Assembly: GCA_030386875.1 (NCBI GenBank)
Contig: CM059560.1
Span: 21,136,683 to 21,200,682, forward strand
From: Morinoia aosen
Taxonomy: Eukaryota; Arthropoda; Malacostraca; Amphipoda; Talitridae
Direction: 5' to 3'
Length of the DNA: 64,000 nt
Made by a program: the position numbers and the translations under genes. Under the pieces are notes generated by a model, which was not told the origin of the DNA, did not search any database, and saw nothing but the letters and a program-made list of their open reading frames with translations. This document shows positions 61,496 through 64,000 of the stretch, piece by piece (the first letter of the stretch is position 1; each line of letters starts with the position of its first letter).

Positions 61496-64000
61496 TCAAC
61501 AACCTATTCGTATTACAGGTTTGGTTATTCTGCCTGATCTACGAGGTTCATTTTGCTCAGGAGAGCTGTTAACAGGCTGAAAAGCAGGAGTCTCTGCTGC
61601 TCCACTCCCGGTAGATTCCAAACTACTGTGCAACAGCTGATTTGAATGTCTCTTCCAGATTACATTTAATGCTAATATTTGAACATGAAAGATATTAACG
61701 GCAACTTTACTAACAATAATTCCCTTCAACCACTTGGGACCATTTCTTGAATTCAGAGCGAGAACATGATCCCCGACATCAAATTGAGTTACATACATAG
61801 GCTTAGACCTGGACACAGAAAATTTAGGATGAACTCTATCTTTGGAAGTAACAAATTTACGATTGTTCAGCGCAACAGAGGGAACAATTTTTGTAACACT
61901 ATGCGGAATACAATGCGATTGAAATAATGCTTTCGCTAGACGGGATTTGAACGATTCGGAAGAAGATAGTTTTTTCAGCAAGTCTTTAATGACTCTTACC
62001 CCCCTCTCAGCTTGACCATTGCTTGCTGGAGAGTAGGGCGGAGGTGTGAGGTGCTCAATGCCGTTGGAAATAAGAAAATCTTTAAAGTCTTGAGATGAAA
62101 AGTTAGAAGCATTGTCACTTACGAGCACATCACACAGCCCGTTTCTGCTGAAAATCATTCTCAACGCATCGACAGTATCTGACACTCGTGGATGGTACCA
62201 CTTCACATTCAATATATTTAGATAATGCATCTACAGCAATGAAAACAATTTTATTCTCGTAGAAAAAGTGATCGACATGAATGCGTTCAAAAGGACGAGA
62301 AGGAGTAGGCCATTCTACATTTCTAGACTTAGGTTTTGCTCGATTTAATTGACATTGGGGACAACATTTTACGATGTCTTCAATAGTTTTGTCCATTCCG
62401 GGAAACCAAATAACAGATCTGGCCAACGATTTCATGCCACAAATGCCAGGATGTCCATCATGAAATGTTTCAAGGACTAAACTACGCAGTGACTTGGGAA
62501 TAAAAACCCGTTCTTTATAAAGTATGCAACCCTTCATGATGGTCATCTGAGGTAGCAGGTTCTTAAATTTTGAAAAATTGGGATCAGGTTTAGGAGGCAT
62601 GCCAAACTTTATGTATTGTTTAAGTTGGCATAGTTCGCTATCCATATCAGTATGAGTTTTTATATTTTCACACGTGACAGGAGTTTTATCAAGAGTGTTC
62701 ACAGCAAAAATCATTTCGTACGGTTCTAGCTCCCTTACAGTCGTAGGTAGTGGCAGCCTACTGAGACAATCGCTATTTACGTTACATTTGCCTTTCGAAT
62801 ATCTGAAAACATAGTCAAACTGGGAGAGTCTAAGAGCCCATCTCTGAATTCGAGCGGAACAGTTGAGAGGTACACCCTTGTCATGTGCAAACAGTTTACA
62901 AAGAGGTTTCTGATCATTATGGATAATGAACTTAGCACCAAGTAGAAATTTCTTGAATTTCTCCACGCCAAAAACCACACTAAGGCTCTCCCTTTCAATG
63001 TTAGAGTAGTTTTGTTCCGCACTATTCAGAGATCTCGAAGCAAATTGAACCGGACACCAATCATGAGAAGGACTAACGCGTTGCATGAGTATGGCAGCAA
63101 CTCCATAACCCGAACTATCAGTTTCAAGAAGAGTTTCATGGTTGGGATCAAACAACTTTAGAGGTTTATGCGAACGAAAGATGTTCTTGATTTTCTGGAC
63201 ACTCTCGTCCTGTTCTGGAGTCCACCGGAACTGTACATTTTTCTTAAGCAGCGAATACAGAGGATGCATGACATTAGAAAAGTTGGGTACAAAACGACTG
63301 TAGAAGTTACACAATCCGATGAAAGCTTGCAACTGTTTGAGGTTTTTAGGAACAGGAGCATTGAGAATAGCTTCTACTTTCTCAGAGTTAGGGTGAACAC
63401 CCTTGTTATCGAAAACGTACCCTAGATAAGACACACGATCAGTTAGAAAGGCACATTTAGACAGATTTAAGCGAATTCCCGCGTTTTTTAGGACAGACAG
63501 GACCCTGTCAAGAACTTCCAAATGAGCATCATATGACGAGGTCAAAATGAGGAGGTCATCCTGGTACACAATGATGTTATCGATGCCAGACAGAGTCCTA
63601 TTCTTGAATGCTTGAAAAATGCCGGGGCTTGCACGTAGACCATAAGGTAAGTAATTGTACATGAATAGACCTTCAGAGGTGTTAATGGTCGTAACTTTCT
63701 TTGATTCTTCGTCCAACGGAATTTGCAAAAACGCGTTAGACAAATCAATTTTTGAGAAAAACTTAGCGTCTCCGATTTGAGAAATGACATCATCAATAAC
63801 AGGTAGTACAGATTGAACTGGATTTAGAAAATTATTAATGGAAGCTGAAAAATCTCCACAGATTCTCACACTGCCGTCAGACTTTAGAACATTAACGGTA
63901 GGAGATGCCCATTGGCTATCATACACTTTTGTGATTTTGCCCATACTCTGCAAGCGTTCCAGTTCGGTTTTGACAGAGTCTCTTAGTCTTACAGGAACCG
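61496..64000 (-). pseudogene. pol: Pol region of the Mag-like element, partial
   Basis: Reverse transcriptase with ICGDFSASIN, DLSNAFLQIPL, LPYGLRASPGIFQ and VYQDDLLIL; RNase H with LLETDSSGYGVAAIL and HNDQKPL; integrase head (HDGHPGICGMKSLARS, CPQCQ) and core (IHVDHFF; NGQAERGVRVIKDLL). A C-terminal tail with a basic RRSGRITKP end follows. The N-terminal part continues past the window edge. About one break. Confidence 0.8.

Larger units (their letters stand above)
61124..64000 (-). mobile_element. Mag-like Ty3/gypsy element, running off the window
   Basis: On the minus strand: pol (reverse transcriptase, RNase H, integrase in that order), a purine tract and a 3' LTR. The pol style (VYQDDLLI, HNDQKPL) matches Mag/K02A2.6-like elements. 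The 5' half lies beyond 64000. One break is apparent in the visible part. It interrupts the Polinton, so it is younger than that element. Only one LTR is visible, so age cannot be judged from LTR divergence. Confidence 0.8.

Overview
This is a repeat-dominated piece of an arthropod genome, most likely an insect. The evidence is the AT-rich background, degenerate TTAGG-like repeats, eukaryotic splice signals, and the mix of Ty3/gypsy, Mag-like and BEL/Pao LTR elements, Penelope-like elements, a CR1/L2-type LINE, hAT, Tc1/mariner and MULE-like DNA elements, a Polinton/Maverick and a tRNA-type SINE. I cannot name the species. I found no confident single-copy host gene; the nearest candidate is a spliced MULE-like gene at 30606-37236, which is frame-broken.

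Layout. 1-2775: a 5'-truncated Penelope-like element with a decayed hammerhead-like motif, a TA microsatellite, short repeats and a BEL/Pao tail. 2780-12971: LTR element A (+), a whole-looking Ty3/gypsy copy with identical LTRs and GTCT target duplications. It carries an inverted 285-bp copy of its own R-U5-primer-site segment between pol and the env-position genes. 13143-19292: a broken LINE with an OTU-like domain upstream of its endonuclease and reverse transcriptase. 19523-23570: nested Tc1/mariner-type relics and a Penelope-like relic with inverted hammerhead-bearing ends. 24190-25280: strongly strand-asymmetric minisatellites. 25590-27217: a hAT relic with an 8-bp target duplication. 28256-29541: a seven-copy, about 173-bp satellite bracketed by 13-bp inverted repeats. 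30606-37236: the MULE-like gene, with a 1.3-kb foldback element in its first intron. 37658-47428: LTR element B (-), a close relative of A, whole-looking, with identical LTRs and AAAT target duplications. 47429-48276: tRNA-like and SINE sequence. 48277-61123: a Polinton/Maverick, decayed in about eight to ten places, carrying a solo LTR of a third A/B-type family (TTGG target duplications). It is cut on the right by a Mag-like Ty3/gypsy element (61124 to beyond the window).

How the parts fit. Elements A and B share one plan: LTR, tRNA-Trp-like primer site, gag, pol (protease, reverse transcriptase, RNase H, integrase), then two small conserved genes behind a conserved splice acceptor. The Polinton has its packaging ATPase and coiled-coil genes leftward. 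Rightward it has DNA polymerase B, a phospholipase A2 protein, a chromodomain integrase, a DUF8207-like protein, minor and major capsid proteins, a zinc-ribbon/membrane/adenain-type protease and coiled-coil fibre-like proteins. Five of the rightward genes begin with exactly the same 11-mer, TTTAAAAAATG, and three more with a close variant. This looks like a shared viral promoter/start element.

All ages, families and identities are by-eye judgements. No database search or alignment program was run.
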